Shown one piece after another: positions 46,143 to 57,317 of a stretch of DNA of 64,000 nucleotides; positions within the stretch are counted from its first letter, which is position 1; the number at the start of each line of letters is the position of its first letter. The position numbers were made by a program, and so were the translations under genes. The DNA is from Cladocopium goreaui (lineage: Eukaryota > Sar > Dinophyceae > Suessiales > Symbiodiniaceae), in assembly GCA_947184155.2 (NCBI GenBank), contig CAMXCT020005013.1:278501-342500 (forward strand), read 5' to 3'. The notes under the pieces are model-generated. The model was not told where the DNA came from. It made no database searches and worked only from the letters and a program-made list of their open reading frames with translations.

Positions 46143-46190
46143 GGGCCGCCCTCCGCTCCGCCGCTCCGCCGCTCCGCCGCTCCGCCCCGC
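46143..46190. repeat. GCTCCGCC short tandem repeat
   Basis: Four to five units of gctccgccgctccgcc in an otherwise AT-rich region. It could encode a short Arg/Ala run on either strand, but no flanking exon was identified. Confidence 0.6.
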
Positions 46191-46804
46191 GCCATCCGTT
46201 GGTTTGCTTCGGGCCCTTGCGATCAAGTGATCCTTGGATTCACATGGAAGAACTGAGCCGTAAGTATTAACTAACCGTTAGCCAATCTTTGGAAAAATAT
46301 ATGATAAGTTAATCATCATCTACATAATTATATAACATTAACCATTATATAACCATAATTATATAAGTTACATATAACCATTATATGATTTAGAGGCTGT
46401 TTCCAGGAATCGGCTTCGATGGGTCGGTTGACAGTCAGTCAGCAACTGTAGGTGAATAACCACTAATAACCACCTAGAAAAATGCATCAAAATGCTACAA
46501 AATGTCGGTGGTTAATAACCATTTATGGTGGTTATGGCTACAAAATGGCAATAAAACCAGCTCCCCCTTTTTCATCTTACATGCTCCCAATGTTGTTTTT
46601 TCCCAATTCATGAATAGATCCACAACACTTCACCCAAGTTCTGGTGGCTTTTTGGAATCTTGTGGATCTTGATGTTGTCCATTGATGGCCTTTGGGGCCT
46701 TGAACACTCCACTGGGATGGCGATTTTTGATGACAACTGTTCGACTTGTGGGTCCTAAAAGCCAAAATCCTGGCGAAAAAATCTCATCAAATCTCCATCC
46801 CCTT

Positions 46805-46946
46805 TCGGCAGGTCGGCAGGACCCAGCTTTCGGCAAGGCGCCATCTGCTTCTGCTCCTTGCTCGGCTTCCAAGCTTCCAGGAAGCTGCAGGTGTATATCC
46901 TGCCCCGCGAAACTGAGCTGTGAGGCGTACCGGAAAAGAGCAATGT
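46805..46946 (-). CDS. putative exon or exon pair, unknown protein
   Basis: Acceptor tttcgttgcag|ACATTG opens DIALFRYASQLSFAGQ to a GA donor (GGGCAG|GATATA). The frames run on as LPGSLEAEQGAEADGALPKA or FLEAWKPSKEQKQMAPCRKL. One exon of about 140 bp or two small ones would both fit. Confidence 0.4.
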
Positions 46947-47317
46947 CTGCAACGAAAATTTGGAATTTGAGGAAGAAAAATTGGAAGTTCCGGTTTTTAC
47001 CCACAAGAATGAACACATAAAACCAGCACAAATTGGTTGCTGGAACCCACAATTACACCTAAATCAAGGGAATCAGCATGATTCAACAAGCCAGCTAAAC
47101 CAGGTTTAAGCTGCAAAGATCAGATTTTTTGCCAGGAGTTGTGGAATTCACCATCACCATTACAGCGGTTTTGCAACCAACACACACTGGTGAATCACCA
47201 AGAAAAATCGGGATTTGGCCAGTAGAACATCGGGATAAGGTAGATCCTATTAGGATAGTCACCACACATTCAACAATAATAGAGTTCTCAAGACTAATTT
47301 GAGTACAGCTGTTAGAC

Positions 47318-47612
47318 TGTAATAACATGTAATAAAATGTAATAAAATGTAATAAAATATGTAATAAAATGTAATAGAGTGTAATAAGATGTAATAAAAT
47401 GACATAAAATGTAATAAAATGGTATAAAATGTAATGACATGTAATAAAATGCAATAAAGTGTAATAAAATGTAATAAAATGTAATAAAATGTAATAAAAT
47501 GTAATAAAATGGAATAAAATGATATAAAGTGTAATAAAATGTAATAAAATGATATAAAATGGAATAAAATGATATAAAGTGTAATAAAATGATATAAAAT
47601 GTAATAAGCCAT
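47318..47612. repeat. GTAATAAAAT short-period tandem repeat
   Basis: About 28 units of 10-11 bases (gtaataaaat, gatataaaat, gaataaaat). The minus strand stays open as a run of FITFYYILLH-like words, purely from the repeat. Confidence 0.9.
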
Positions 47613-48351
47613 GTGTTTCCATTTTCGGTGGTGCATCATGGCTCAGATGGACCCGAGAAATCCTTCGACAAAGATCGAGGACTGACCGTTTCGACAGCCC
47701 ACACCAATCATTCCCACAGGACTGTACCAAAAAAAAAGACCATATGAACTGTGGGGATATTCACTTACATAGGCCTGAAAAATAGGCCTTATATATGGAA
47801 TCGGTACCTCCATTTTAGGATCCTGAAATTCCCATTGAAAGACACAAAGTTTAGCTGGCTAGGTTCACTTATCCGACTTATCCCCATTGTATAATAGGAA
47901 ACGATAAAAGCACGAATCTACCTTTCACCAGGGTGTAGCCATATAATATGCATGGCTATATTTACCCCATGATATACTATTATTAAATTATCATAGAAAG
48001 GTTCCTAATATCCCTATGATATCCCAGTTTGTCCCAATATACGAAAAACATACACAATATACATATATACCTCTTGGAAGCTCTAAGTAACTAAGCCGCT
48101 AATTAACGTGGCAAATCCACTGAAATAAACCAGATCCAGTATCCATTGGGGGTCAAAATCGACATCATCCCAGTTGAGTTATGCCCACTACGGCTCTTGC
48201 TGGCTAAGCCACCAAACAAAACTATGCTCTTCAATGGGGATCAACATCCGAGTCAGATGGTTTTGAACATTCGAAGTTGTTTCAAACAGTTTCAAACCAA
48301 CCACCAAGCAAATCATCGGTTAGATGAAGTTATATGATGTTATTATATGTT

Positions 48352-48400
48352 CCTAAAATGGGGGTACCCCTAAATCATCGATTTTAGTGGGATTTTCCAT
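48352..48400. repeat. second copy of the TTCCTAAAATGGGGGTA repeat
   Basis: Matches 18898-18945 at ttcctaaaatgggggta, then cccctaaatcatc and gattttag. Confidence 0.45.
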
Positions 48401-48431
48401 GAAAAAAAAACATCCAGCGATTTTTAGGCGA

Positions 48432-48503
48432 TCCCCTAGGGAAACCCCTCGGTTTCCCCAGGCCCGGAGGAGCTCCTGAGGAGCGACGGCTGCAAAGTCC
48501 ATC
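48432..48503 (-). CDS. putative exon, unknown protein
   Basis: Acceptor gatccccag|GATGGA opens (one base in) MDFAAVAPQELLRAWGNRGV then SLG. The donor is not certain. Protein-like and GC-rich. Confidence 0.35.
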
Positions 48504-48894
48504 CTGGGGATCTCTGTTTCAATGGATATTTGAGGGAAATCAGTATAGGAAAGCATGGTTTTTCCTCCCAAAATATGGCCCTAATGTGCATACATATCTA
48601 TATATATATATATCAATGTATATCGGATCGACGAAACTGTTGAAAGGAAGAAATGTTCATCACACTCTGCAGCTGTACAGCCACCTGGGCCTCAGTTCAA
48701 ATGATCATCCCATGCTTTAGGCTTCAGGATAGGACCACAAATTCGTCAACAAAAATCAAAACCACAAATCAGATTTGGCTGTGTCCAATATGGTAACTAC
48801 GGTTAACACCCAAAATATCCCAAAATCCATTGCTTTGTCATCACTTTCCCGATCAAAACTGATAAATCGCGGTATTTCCCCATTACGTTAAAGA

Positions 48895-49065
48895 CACGTC
48901 GTTTGACCAGGCACCTGTGGGTTGGCTTCTGTGGCGAACGAATGGCCAACATCGCACACGACAAGGCGGCGAAAACTCGGGAAAAGCTGTGCCAGAAAAT
49001 CGCGGAAGCCGGTTTGTTGCGTTTCTGGGAACTTCTGGATGGGCCTGATCTGTTCATTTTCGGGT
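48895..49065. CDS. coding-like patch, strand uncertain
   Basis: The plus strand reads MANIAHDKAAKTREKLCQKI then AEAGLLRFWELLDGPDLF. The minus strand reads FRRLVVCDVGHSFATEANPQ between acceptor ttcccgag|TTTTCG and GT donor (CCCACAG|GTGCCT). Both are plausible. Context favours minus, composition favours plus. Confidence 0.3.
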
Positions 49066-49394
49066 GGAGCCTACCCAAAAAAAATGTATGTAGTGCCCGT
49101 TGGGGCCATCATGAATAGTTGAAACCACCAAGCAGGTATCCAAATTTTCACGTGTTTTGACCACTTTAGCAAAGCTTGCCCCCCCAAAAAAAGGTCCACT
49201 CAGTAACTGCTCAGAAACTATGGTGAAATATCCCAATCATAGTTCAAATAAGTCATCTACAATCAGTGACGTCGAATATCTTCGGATCTAACCGCATGCT
49301 GGATATTGTGTCATACATTACACAGGCCCAAAGAATTTAACAATTTGTTTCCCCTAGGGCCACCATCGTTTACACATCCAAGTCAGCCACGTTG

Positions 49395-49470
49395 GGCTTT
49401 CAACCCTCGTTGAAAACCAGCGGTCACGTCCCGTGAGCAGCGCGCCTCGTGCACCAATTCCTGTGTCTGC
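49395..49470 (-). CDS. putative exon, strand uncertain
   Basis: Minus acceptor caccccacag|GTTTTG opens FVPRPQTQELVHEARCSRDV or VLFHDRRHRNWCTR. A plus-strand frame of 125 codons from 49433 (KWRCLMEKHDQLLQRRKEKQ) overlaps. If the KCTD-like gene continues, this lies in its 3' part. Confidence 0.3.
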
Positions 49471-50332
49471 GGTCGTGGAACAAAACCTGTGGGGTGACCG
49501 GGTCGCTGTTGGTTTTCACCTTTGTATTTGCGAAAAAAAATCAAACGTGGCCCACATGGCCGCAAGAAAATGGAGGTGTCTGATGGAAAAACATGACCAA
49601 CTTCTCCAGAGAAGGAAGGAAAAACAACAGGATGATTTTGAACTTTTGAATCTTTTGAGACTTCAAAGTCTGGGAGATGTTTTGATACAACCAAAAAAAT
49701 TGGAGATCTCCAAAAATTGCGACACAACTGGTTGTTTTTCGGGGCTGGTTTTCGGGACCCTAGACGTGACCCTCGGAGCGACATCATGCAGTTTCTTCAT
49801 CACCAAATGAGGATTTCTTGAAATGGAGGGACACCAAAATTATCCAAAATGCATCATTCTTAACCGGGAAAGCAGTGGCTTTAGGGGCACCTGCAATTTA
49901 AGAAATCCCATGAAATCCCTAAATAAATCTAAATAGGGAAAGATCTCAGGACCCCTAAGTGACCCCGAGAAAACATGAGAAAACCACTGGGCCTACCATT
50001 GGCTCACCCAAGATCTGGCCAAGATCAATCCATGGTACCAAGATACAGGGACCTTCATCTGAAACCCTTGATGTTTAGTTTCCATCATTCGCCCTTTTCA
50101 CCTGACGGGCCAACCTACCTTGCAAACATTCCGGGAAGGATTTAAGATGATTTAAGGAGTAAGAATCTGATCTGGGTGAATGAAACATATTGAAACATGA
50201 AAATATAAATAACATATTAAAGATGGTAGAAGATATTAACCAGAATATATCAACCATAATAATATATAACATAAATATTAACCATCTTTAGATGGTAGAT
50301 ACAGACCTGAAAAGCTCAACCATCTAACTCGC

Positions 50333-50389
50333 CTGTGAAGGCTTTCGGAGCAGGTCGTGGTAAGGGCTCCTGCACAGTGCTGCCGAGTG
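50333..50389 (-). CDS. possible exon 6 of KCTD-like gene
   Basis: Acceptor cagcccacaag|CACTCG and GC donor (TTCACAG|GCGAGT) bound exactly 19 codons in phase 0: HSAALCRSPYHDLLRKPSQ. It follows exon 5 in phase. An earlier acceptor (ctttcag|CATCAG) gives other frames, so this is provisional. Confidence 0.4.
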
Positions 50390-50625
50390 CTTGTGGGCTG
50401 ATGCTGAAAGATAATGCCAGGAGCCAAATCTCAAGAACCTAAAATCAATTAATTAATATGTTTTCAATGTGTATATATATATATATATATCTACACATAT
50501 ACATATATATATATACTCTTGACATGTTTGATGATGTTTTTTTGATGTTTTTGCGGGCACCATGGAGCAGACAACTCATCACATCGTTCCAAACACCGTC
50601 CCCCCCTTTTTCACCGGAACCGGAC

Positions 50626-50676
50626 CTGCAAACCGCCAAGACTTTCATGGAGTTCGTCCAAGCCGTAGTACTTGGC
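50626..50676 (-). CDS. KCTD-like BTB/T1 gene, exon 5
   Basis: Acceptor tggacggtag|GCCAAG and GT donor (GTTTGCAG|GTCCGG) bound exactly 17 codons in phase 0: AKYYGLDELHESLGGLQ. This completes the T1 fold, matching the EAxYYxLxxL element that closes the domain in KCTD and Kv proteins. The preceding exon ends with LLLQE, so the junction restores LLLQEAKYYGLDEL. An overlapping plus-strand frame ending at 50772 is thereby judged spurious. Confidence 0.75.
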
Positions 50677-51274
50677 CTACCGTCCAAATTCAGATCACAA
50701 GATCCGGAACATTTTGGCCTACACCAAAATGCCGACAGTTTCCATTTTTCTTCGGCAAATCCATCATGGTGAAACACGAGTTTCCACTGATTTATGGCAA
50801 GAGAATGCCATGCTGAAGCTCCAAAGCGATCAGCCTATGTATATATATATATATACTGTATATGCATTCGCACAATAGATGTATGAAAATAGAGATACAT
50901 GCATGGGCGTGTGTGTGTGTGTATTGGTTTGCGTCTGTTCATGTCTACCTTAATTGACTAGTATCCGGTATACGATTGTATTGATTCATGTCATTCATGT
51001 CCTATCCAATTTACTAAAAGTGCTTGGTTTGCTTATCTGCAGTGGAGCTGCTGGACCTCGAAAAAATCCCATTCATATCACCTATATCTCCCGCTACATT
51101 TCATTAAACATATTTAAGCCATATTCAACCGATTTTAAACCATATTGAACCATATTTTTTTAAAAATATAAACGATATCAAACCAATTCAAACCATATTC
51201 ACCCATCATTTTTCATGATTAACCTTGATTAAACCAACCTGTTCCATCTCCATCTCCGATGTATCAAAAACTGC

Positions 51275-51363
51275 CTCCTGCAGCAGCAGGGTCCGATCCG
51301 CCCGCGAGAGGCCCAGAGGGAGCCGCTCGTCGCGGAGGTAGTTCAAGACGTGGCGGAAGAGGC
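51275..51363 (-). CDS. KCTD-like BTB/T1 gene, exon 4
   Basis: Acceptor cgacgtcgag|GCCTCT and GC donor (CTGCAGGAG|GCAGTT) bound 89 bp: two bases and 29 codons LFRHVLNYLRDERLPLGLS then RADRTLLLQE. LFRHVLNYLR is the hallmark of the T1/BTB_2 domain. Phase 0 exit. Confidence 0.85.
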
Positions 51364-52130
51364 CTCGACGTCGGACGTTTGAAAAATGGGGCTTGAAATG
51401 AGGGACATGATGGGTTTCAACGGAGGTTTTTTAATGGTTAACTGGGTTTTAAGTTTTGAATGGCTTTGAAAAAAGGAGTCTAATGGGCTGCAGTGTTCTA
51501 ATGGGGGTTTGATTGCCAATTCGATGTTGAAAACAAAAAACCATTGGGTGTGGGTCAAAGTTGGTGGGTCATTAATAGAAATGCACTGTAGATGGGGTTG
51601 TTTAATAGAAGTGTGTTCTCTTACTGGATTGTGCAAAGCCTCTAAAAATGGGAAGCTTAAAGTTTAAGTCATGAAAAAAGGGATTTCACCTGGGCTGATT
51701 TTCCAAGAAAAATGACATATACTGGAAACCATGGTTTCACCTAGGGGTACACTATCACATTGCCACTAATGAGCCAAAATTGTAATTGCAATGTACCATC
51801 AATTTGTCCAAAATATGTCCAGTATTAGCGAAAGGATTGAACCAAGTTTGTCTGGGGTGGTGATAATTACACGATATTACACCCCCAACAAAATCAACAA
51901 AAAAGAAAAGTAAAATCCGACTTAAATAATGAGCTAAACCCAATAATAAACCACCCCGAATTGGTGGTTGCTATTGGGTATACCTCTATTTGGGATTGAT
52001 TTGAAAGGACGCCCTGATCTTTTTCTGGATGGTCTATTGGGTTAAAAAAACACATGCGTGGCACATGGAATCCCATTAGAATCCCATTAGAATCCCATTG
52101 GAATCCATCGCCACACTGTCGCCGAGCATC

Positions 52131-52187
52131 GCCCGTCCCGGTCGATGCAGAGACGCGAGTTCTGGTCCCAGCTGCTCGGAAATTCTC
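52131..52187 (-). CDS. KCTD-like BTB/T1 gene, exon 3
   Basis: Acceptor caagaacag|GAGAAT and GA donor (GACGGGC|GATGCT) bound 57 bp: two bases, 18 codons EFPSSWDQNSRLCIDRDG and one base. Joined to exon 4 it yields IDRDGRLFRHVLNYLR, the canonical T1 motif. The alternative GG donor three bases earlier gives IDRDGLFRH and is less likely. Confidence 0.8.
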
Positions 52188-52784
52188 CTGTTCTTGTTGG
52201 CTTCAATGGCTCTTTTAATGGGTTTTTAAAGTTTTAACAGGTGTCAATTGGTTTTAATGGTGGTTCAATTGGTGTGAATGGGGTTTTAATATGTTTTAAT
52301 GAGATTTCAATGGTGTTTTAGTGGCTAACTAGATGAGGTGTCAACAGTTGCAATGGTACAAACTATATTTCAATGGCTTGGTTTTGTTTGGAGTTGGTTT
52401 CTAAGCTTGCTTGGCGAAATCTTCAATCTAAATCCATTCATGTGGGTGATTTATCAATCCAAACTTGTCATGCATCACACTGCAGGTTGATGGCCCCAGT
52501 GCTTCCACACAAATATGAAAGTCATAAGATGGTGTATACCCCAACTGCCTATGGTTATATATAACCAGAATATAACCAGAATAATTGAATAACCCCCTTG
52601 TTAGTTTAGTTTTATAATGTGTTATAAACCAACTTAGCAGACTGGGGCACCCGCCAGGACCGCGATGTGATGTAAAATGACCATTGTTTACAGCACCCCA
52701 CAGACAGAAAGGTAAAACTGAACGAAGATAATTAGTGCTAAATATATCTAAATATTACCTGTTGTTTTATCTTTAAAAAAATGC

Positions 52785-52862
52785 ACCCTCTGGTTATTTA
52801 ACATAGCTATAGATTATGTACTTATTAAAAGTGATTATTTTCCATGGGTATGTTAAAGAGCC
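52785..52862. mobile_element. MITE family 1, right-truncated copy in KCTD intron 2
   Basis: Left arm caccctctggttatttaaca, inner arm ttccatgggtatgttaaaga. The last 12 bases of the right end are gone. It lies wholly inside the intron between exons 2 and 3. Confidence 0.65.
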
Positions 52863-53173
52863 ATGCCACTTCTTAGTTGCAGCCAAATCTTTAGAGGTTC
52901 TGTGACCTACTCGCGTCGACCGGTGGCGTTTGTGGTGGATTTTCATGGCAAACCTCAGATACCCAACCAAATACAAAATATGACTAGTTATTTTTGTTTG
53001 CATATGGCTATCATATTTTTATAATATATATATATAATGTATATATATATATAATGTATATATATATATAATGTGTATAAATATAAATGTGCATATACGT
53101 ATGTTGTTTTCCGGGTATATGGCTTAAATAGATATACTAAACATGTTTTTCAGCGAGGAAACAGTGAACTCAC

Positions 53174-53250
53174 CGGCATCTCCCAGGACCTGGAGCCAGC
53201 CAGTTTTCGCACCTGAAAGCATCTTGGCCAGGACAGAGCTGGGATATTGC
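53174..53250 (-). CDS. KCTD-like BTB/T1 gene, exon 2
   Basis: Acceptor ctgagccaag|GCAATA and a consensus GT donor (GATGCCG|GTGAGT) bound 77 bp: one base, 25 codons QYPSSVLAKMLSG then AKTGWLQVLGDA, and one base. YPSSVLAKMLSG matches the FPxSxLxxMxSG element of the domain. Both junctions are in phase. Confidence 0.85.
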
Positions 53251-53302
53251 CTTGGCTCAGGTGACATCGCCCAGACCCAGGGCCGGCCCTAATCACTATA
53301 TA

Positions 53303-53407
53303 TACCCTCTGGTTATTTAACATAGCCATGGAAAATGGCCCATTTATAGATGGTTTACCTATTAAAAATGGTGATTTTCCATGGCTATGTTAAATAACCA
53401 GATGGTA
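53303..53407. mobile_element. palindromic MITE family 1, copy in KCTD intron 1
   Basis: TACCCTCTGGTTATTTAACA to TTAAATAACCAGATGGTAA, nearly perfect arms (aacatagccatggaaaatgg against ccatggctatgtt). It lies just inside the 3' end of intron 1 and abuts the tandem array at 53440. Confidence 0.9.
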
Positions 53408-53439
53408 AATGGATCCACGAACAAAATCACAAAAATCCA

Positions 53440-54325
53440 TATAAATCACTATACATCAATGGATAAACCACTATAAACCCCTGTCAATCCCTATCAATCA
53501 ATCGGTGAATCATGGTAAATCACTATAAATCCCATCAATCAATGGATAAATCACTATAAACCCGTGCCAATCCCTATCAATCAATCGATAAATCACTATA
53601 AATCCCATCAATCAATGGATAAATCACTATAAACCCGCGCCAATCCCTTTCACTCAATGCCCAAAAAATATAACCCCATGTCAATCCCTATCAATCAATG
53701 GATAAATCACTATAAACCCCTCTCAATCCCTGTCAATGTGAATCAATGAATGGTTTAAATCAATATAAATCCCTCTCAATCCCTATCAATCAATGGATAC
53801 TGTAAATCACTATAAACCCCTCTCAAACCCTATCATTCAATGGATAAATCACTATAAACCCTGTCAATCTCTATCAATCAATGGATGAATCACTATAAGC
53901 CCGTCTCAATCCCCATCAATCAATGCATAAATCACTATAAACCCTGTCAATCCCTATCAACCAATGGATAAATCATGATAAATCAGAAATCCCTGTCAAT
54001 CCCGTTCAATCGATGGATAAATCACTATAAACCAAATGTCAATCCCTATCAATCAATGGATAAACCACTTTAAACCCCCATCAATCCCTATCAATCAATG
54101 GGCAATCACTATAAACCCCTGTCAACCCCTATAAATCAATGGATAAATCATTGTAAATCCCATTTCAAGCCCTATCAATCAATGGACAAATCACTTTAAA
54201 CCCCATCAATCCCTATCAACTAATCACTAATCGCTATAAGCCCTCAATCCCTATCAATCAATGGATAAATCATGATAAACCCCTGGCAATCCCGTTCAAT
54301 CAATGGATAAATCACTATAGTATAG
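53440..54325. repeat. tandem array in KCTD intron 1
   Basis: About twenty imperfect units, usually 40-45 bp, built from aatcaatggataaatcacta, taaacccc and tgtcaatccctatc. Unit length varies through indels. No coding potential. Confidence 0.9.
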
Positions 54326-54561
54326 GGCATACACTTAAACACAAAATGCTTTCCATTTGTTTATACACTTAGAACACGTTTCCTCTGCGCGCAAAATGTG
54401 CCCTCTCTGTTCTTAGTGTATGACTCAGAACATGTTCTAAGTGTATCACTTAGAACAGGAGCCGAACATGTTTTCCAAAATGTCAATCTATAGTCTATAG
54501 TGTATGTCCTTAAGGTGTTATAAGCCCCTGTCAATCTATAGATCACCCCTCGCTGTCCAGC

Positions 54562-54635
54562 CGCTCCAGCGTCTTTCGCAGGGTCCAGTAGCACTCGCCG
54601 CCCACGTTGAGGCAGACCACGTCGCTTTGCGCCAT
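54562..54635 (-). CDS. KCTD-like BTB/T1 gene, first coding exon
   Basis: Starts at ATG 54635-54633 and runs 24 codons plus two bases to a GC donor (GGAGCG|GCTGGA): MAQSDVVCLNVGGECYW then TLRKTLE. The VCLNVGG...TLRKTL pattern is the opening beta-strand and helix of T1/BTB_2 (KCTD and Kv channel tetramerisation) domains. In KCTD proteins this domain forms oligomers and often recruits Cullin-3. No channel segment is seen in the exons found, so a soluble KCTD-like protein is favoured. The joined five exons give about 117 residues, a full domain. In the genomic frame TGA follows soon after the donor, which supports splicing there. Confidence 0.85.
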
Positions 54636-54924
54636 GGCGGCGCGGCATCACCAAATGGATGGAGAGTCAGCCCTCAAATGATGATCTTGCTATATATCAA
54701 TCGATATTGTATGTTACAGTAGTACATATTGATTTATAGCACGGAATATAATAGTAGTATATAGTAGTATATTTACGGGCAAACACCTCGATTTGCCCGC
54801 GCTTGTCGGCGGCCATCTTCGTATGTGCTGAAAACGTGGTAAAAATTGTAGTTTTTTGCATCATGGCTAACTTAATGTTGTATATCGGCACGCACCGCAT
54901 AGGGACCTGTGCGAGTCTCTTACA

Positions 54925-54928
<4 letters not shown>

Positions 54929-54965
<37 letters not shown>
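54929..54965. repeat. CAT trinucleotide repeat
   Basis: Twelve consecutive cat units. Produces a Met run on the minus strand and an Ile run on the plus strand in chance frames. Confidence 0.95.
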
Positions 54966-54967
54966 GA

Positions 54968-55242
54968 CCCTTATTGAAGATCTTCAATGAATGTAGAAGT
55001 TTAACGGGGGTGGGAGAATTAAACCCATATTTAAGATCTTCAATGAATGCAGAAGTTTAACGGGGGTGGGAGAATTAAACCCTTATTGAAGATCTTCAAT
55101 GAATGTAGAAGTTTAACGGGGGTGGGAGAATTAAACCCTTATTGAAGATCTTCAATGAATGTAGAAGTTTAACGGGGGTGGGAGAAATAAACCCTTATTG
55201 AAGATCTTCAATGAATGTAGAAGTTTAACGGGGGTGGGAAAT
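54968..55242. repeat. 56-bp tandem repeat, five units
   Basis: Units start at 54968, 55024, 55080, 55136 and 55192, each with cccttattgaagatcttc, aatgaatgtagaagttt and aacgggggtgggagaa. Spacing is exactly 56 bp and units are nearly identical. The gggggtggg box and terminal cccttat recall the 34.8 kb array. Confidence 0.95.
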
Positions 55243-55249
55243 TTATATT

Positions 55250-56540
55250 CCCTAAATACCCTGGTTGATCTTCCCAATTGAATGTAAAGTCTAACGTTTG
55301 ATATCCCCAAGTGTACAGCATAGAAGGGGTGTGGGCGAATCGGGGTGTTTGCGCGTATATTTACTCGCCTGATATGACTGGATATAACATGAAAATGACA
55401 TTAAATGACTATATTATAGTGTGGGGATCGTATATATATATATATTATATATATATATATATTGATAGTATTTGATAGTTCAAGGCTTGTTCAAGGTTAC
55501 CTTGAGTTATCACAATTTGAGTGGGATGAATTACTATGTTCTGCATCTTTTTCGGGGGTACTATATATGGATTTAGGGGATCTTGCGTGCAGATAAGTTT
55601 TGATTAGCATCTTTTTGAACTTAGAATCACTAGAGATGCTTAAATTTGAAATCCTAAACTGGAAACCTATAAACTCTGGGTAAAGCAATCTAAAGGGCGA
55701 TGATTCCCTGACCTATGCTTCTTTCCGGGGCGAACTCAACATAACCAAACCATACGAAGGCTCGTCGTTGTGAGGTCGTTAATTCATCTCAATTCGTAGC
55801 TCCTTGGCTCCATCCTATCCACCAGATAATACACAATATGAATTACGTATACTGAAACTATGCCAGAGCCGTGGTTCTGTTCAAACCAAGCCATGCTTGT
55901 GCAAATCACCCTTGGAACCTATGCAAACCATCTCCCAAATGAATCCAAATGACGTCTATCCCTGGATTGTATCAGATGTGCATCGTGTACCAGGGAACTC
56001 TAGACAGTCGACGCCCTGAGGGAAAAACATTTAAAGGGATATGGAATACTATATGATACATGATATACACGCCTTCCTTTATGGCGACAGATTAGCCTAT
56101 GATCTGACCTACCATCATCATGAAGATTTACCGATTGCTGCGCTGGATCCGCACAGGAAGATCCAAGGAATCCAAGGATCAAAGAGACTTGAAGCAAATG
56201 CTTCTGCGCTTGCCCCTCCAGCCTTAGATCTGGCCACAAAAAAATGTGGGAAGCCATGGAATGTGGCTTTCTTAGAATATGTTCGAATGGGGACGCCCCA
56301 AAAAATCATCCAAAATTAGACCTTTCTAGGATTGAAGCAGCCATGGTTTTGGTCACCCAATTTAAAAGATACACCCAATTGATGCTTATTTCCTCAGGGC
56401 TACGCGGCTACGAGGTTTCGACATACAACCATCGTTGGGTTTGCCTTAGAGGCACCCATCGTGCCTCAATCCATCCACTGCTTTGTCAGTAATCTCATTC
56501 ATTGGTCCACCAATTAGATAATTAGAATCTTTACAAATGT
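55250..56540. other. stretch with weak, strand-ambiguous coding signals
   Basis: Plus-strand frames at 55804-56019 (PPDNTQYELRILKLCQSRGS) and 56041-56319 (HEDLPIAALDPHRKIQGIQG) have protein-like composition, but so does the minus strand at 56118-56309 (ARSKAGGASAEAFASSLFDP). No splice pair or family resolves it. Confidence 0.3.
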
Positions 56541-56544
56541 CTCG

Positions 56545-56697
56545 GAATTGTATCGCAATCCGCCTGTTTTTCATAGCCATTCCGGCCATTCCCCGAAACA
56601 AAATTGCCATCCTGGCGCCATGACACTCCTCCAGGAACCATCCCACACCGGTGATAGTGCCCAAGGCCACAGCCAAATGCCAAGCGCCACAAAGCCT
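56545..56697 (-). CDS. putative exon, unknown protein
   Basis: Acceptor aacacgcgag|GCTTTG is followed by open minus frames ALWRLAFGCGLGHYH or LCGAWHLAVALGTITGVGWF, then ECHGARMAILFRGMAGMAMK. A GT donor (TATCACCG|GTGTGG) could end it after about 50 bp. Frame undecided. Confidence 0.35.
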
Positions 56698-57011
56698 CGC
56701 GTGTTTTCATGGCTGGGCCATGAAACATAGCGCCAGCTGATCCCGGTAGAAATGGTCGAAGTAAATTCGGGAGTTCCCATTTTTGAGATCGCTTCCGTCA
56801 TTTCTGTCCAAAACTCCTCTCAGCCGGCAAACAATCCCCAAAATCAAAAAAAAACTTCCAAAAAATCAAGAAACAACTCAATAACTCCCAACAAAAAAAC
56901 AAAAAGTTGATATTTTTATATATATATATATATAAGTTGACTATCCGACTATCCCCTTCAATCCCATGAATCTCCGCCCAGTTACGCTGCAGCCACTGCT
57001 GCCAAGCCCAC

Positions 57012-57050
57012 CGAGGTGATGGCTGCGGCACGGCGTTCACTAAGGCCCTC
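57012..57050 (-). CDS. putative micro-exon
   Basis: Acceptor cgaaaattcag|GAGGGC and GT donor (ATCACCTCG|GTGGGC) bound 13 codons, EGLSERRAAAITS. The longer unspliced frame LLDARKFRRALVNAVPQPSP then RWAWQQWLQRNWAEIHG is also open. Confidence 0.4.
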
Positions 57051-57317
57051 CTGAATTTTCGCGCGTCCAGCAGCTTCGTCCCCTAATGTCCCCTAAATTT
57101 GTTGGTGAATCCATCATTTATACAGTAGATGATTTTCAGTTTTTTTATGATTACGTTTTTCAGTTTTTTTTATGATTATGTTTCTTTCCCCATTACAACC
57201 TATATCTGTAGAGATTCTCCCATAAGACTTCCATTTTTGGAAATGGTTTTCCTAGTAACACCTCCATTTAGTTCGGGGATTTTCACACCAGCCACGTTTG
57301 ATTAGCAGAGGTCAAAT

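Noticed and set aside
46682-47020. 112-codon plus-strand frame
   Set aside because: It is antisense to the patch with a clear minus-strand acceptor and better composition at 46805-46946.
47095-47730. 211-codon minus-strand open frame
   Set aside because: It is driven by the GTAATAAAAT repeat, giving runs of FITFYYILLH words. Flanking parts have no family or splice support.
50458-50772. Plus-strand frame ending in a stop at 50772, with protein-like composition
   Set aside because: It overlaps exon 5 of the KCTD-like gene, whose phase and motif fit are much stronger on the minus strand.
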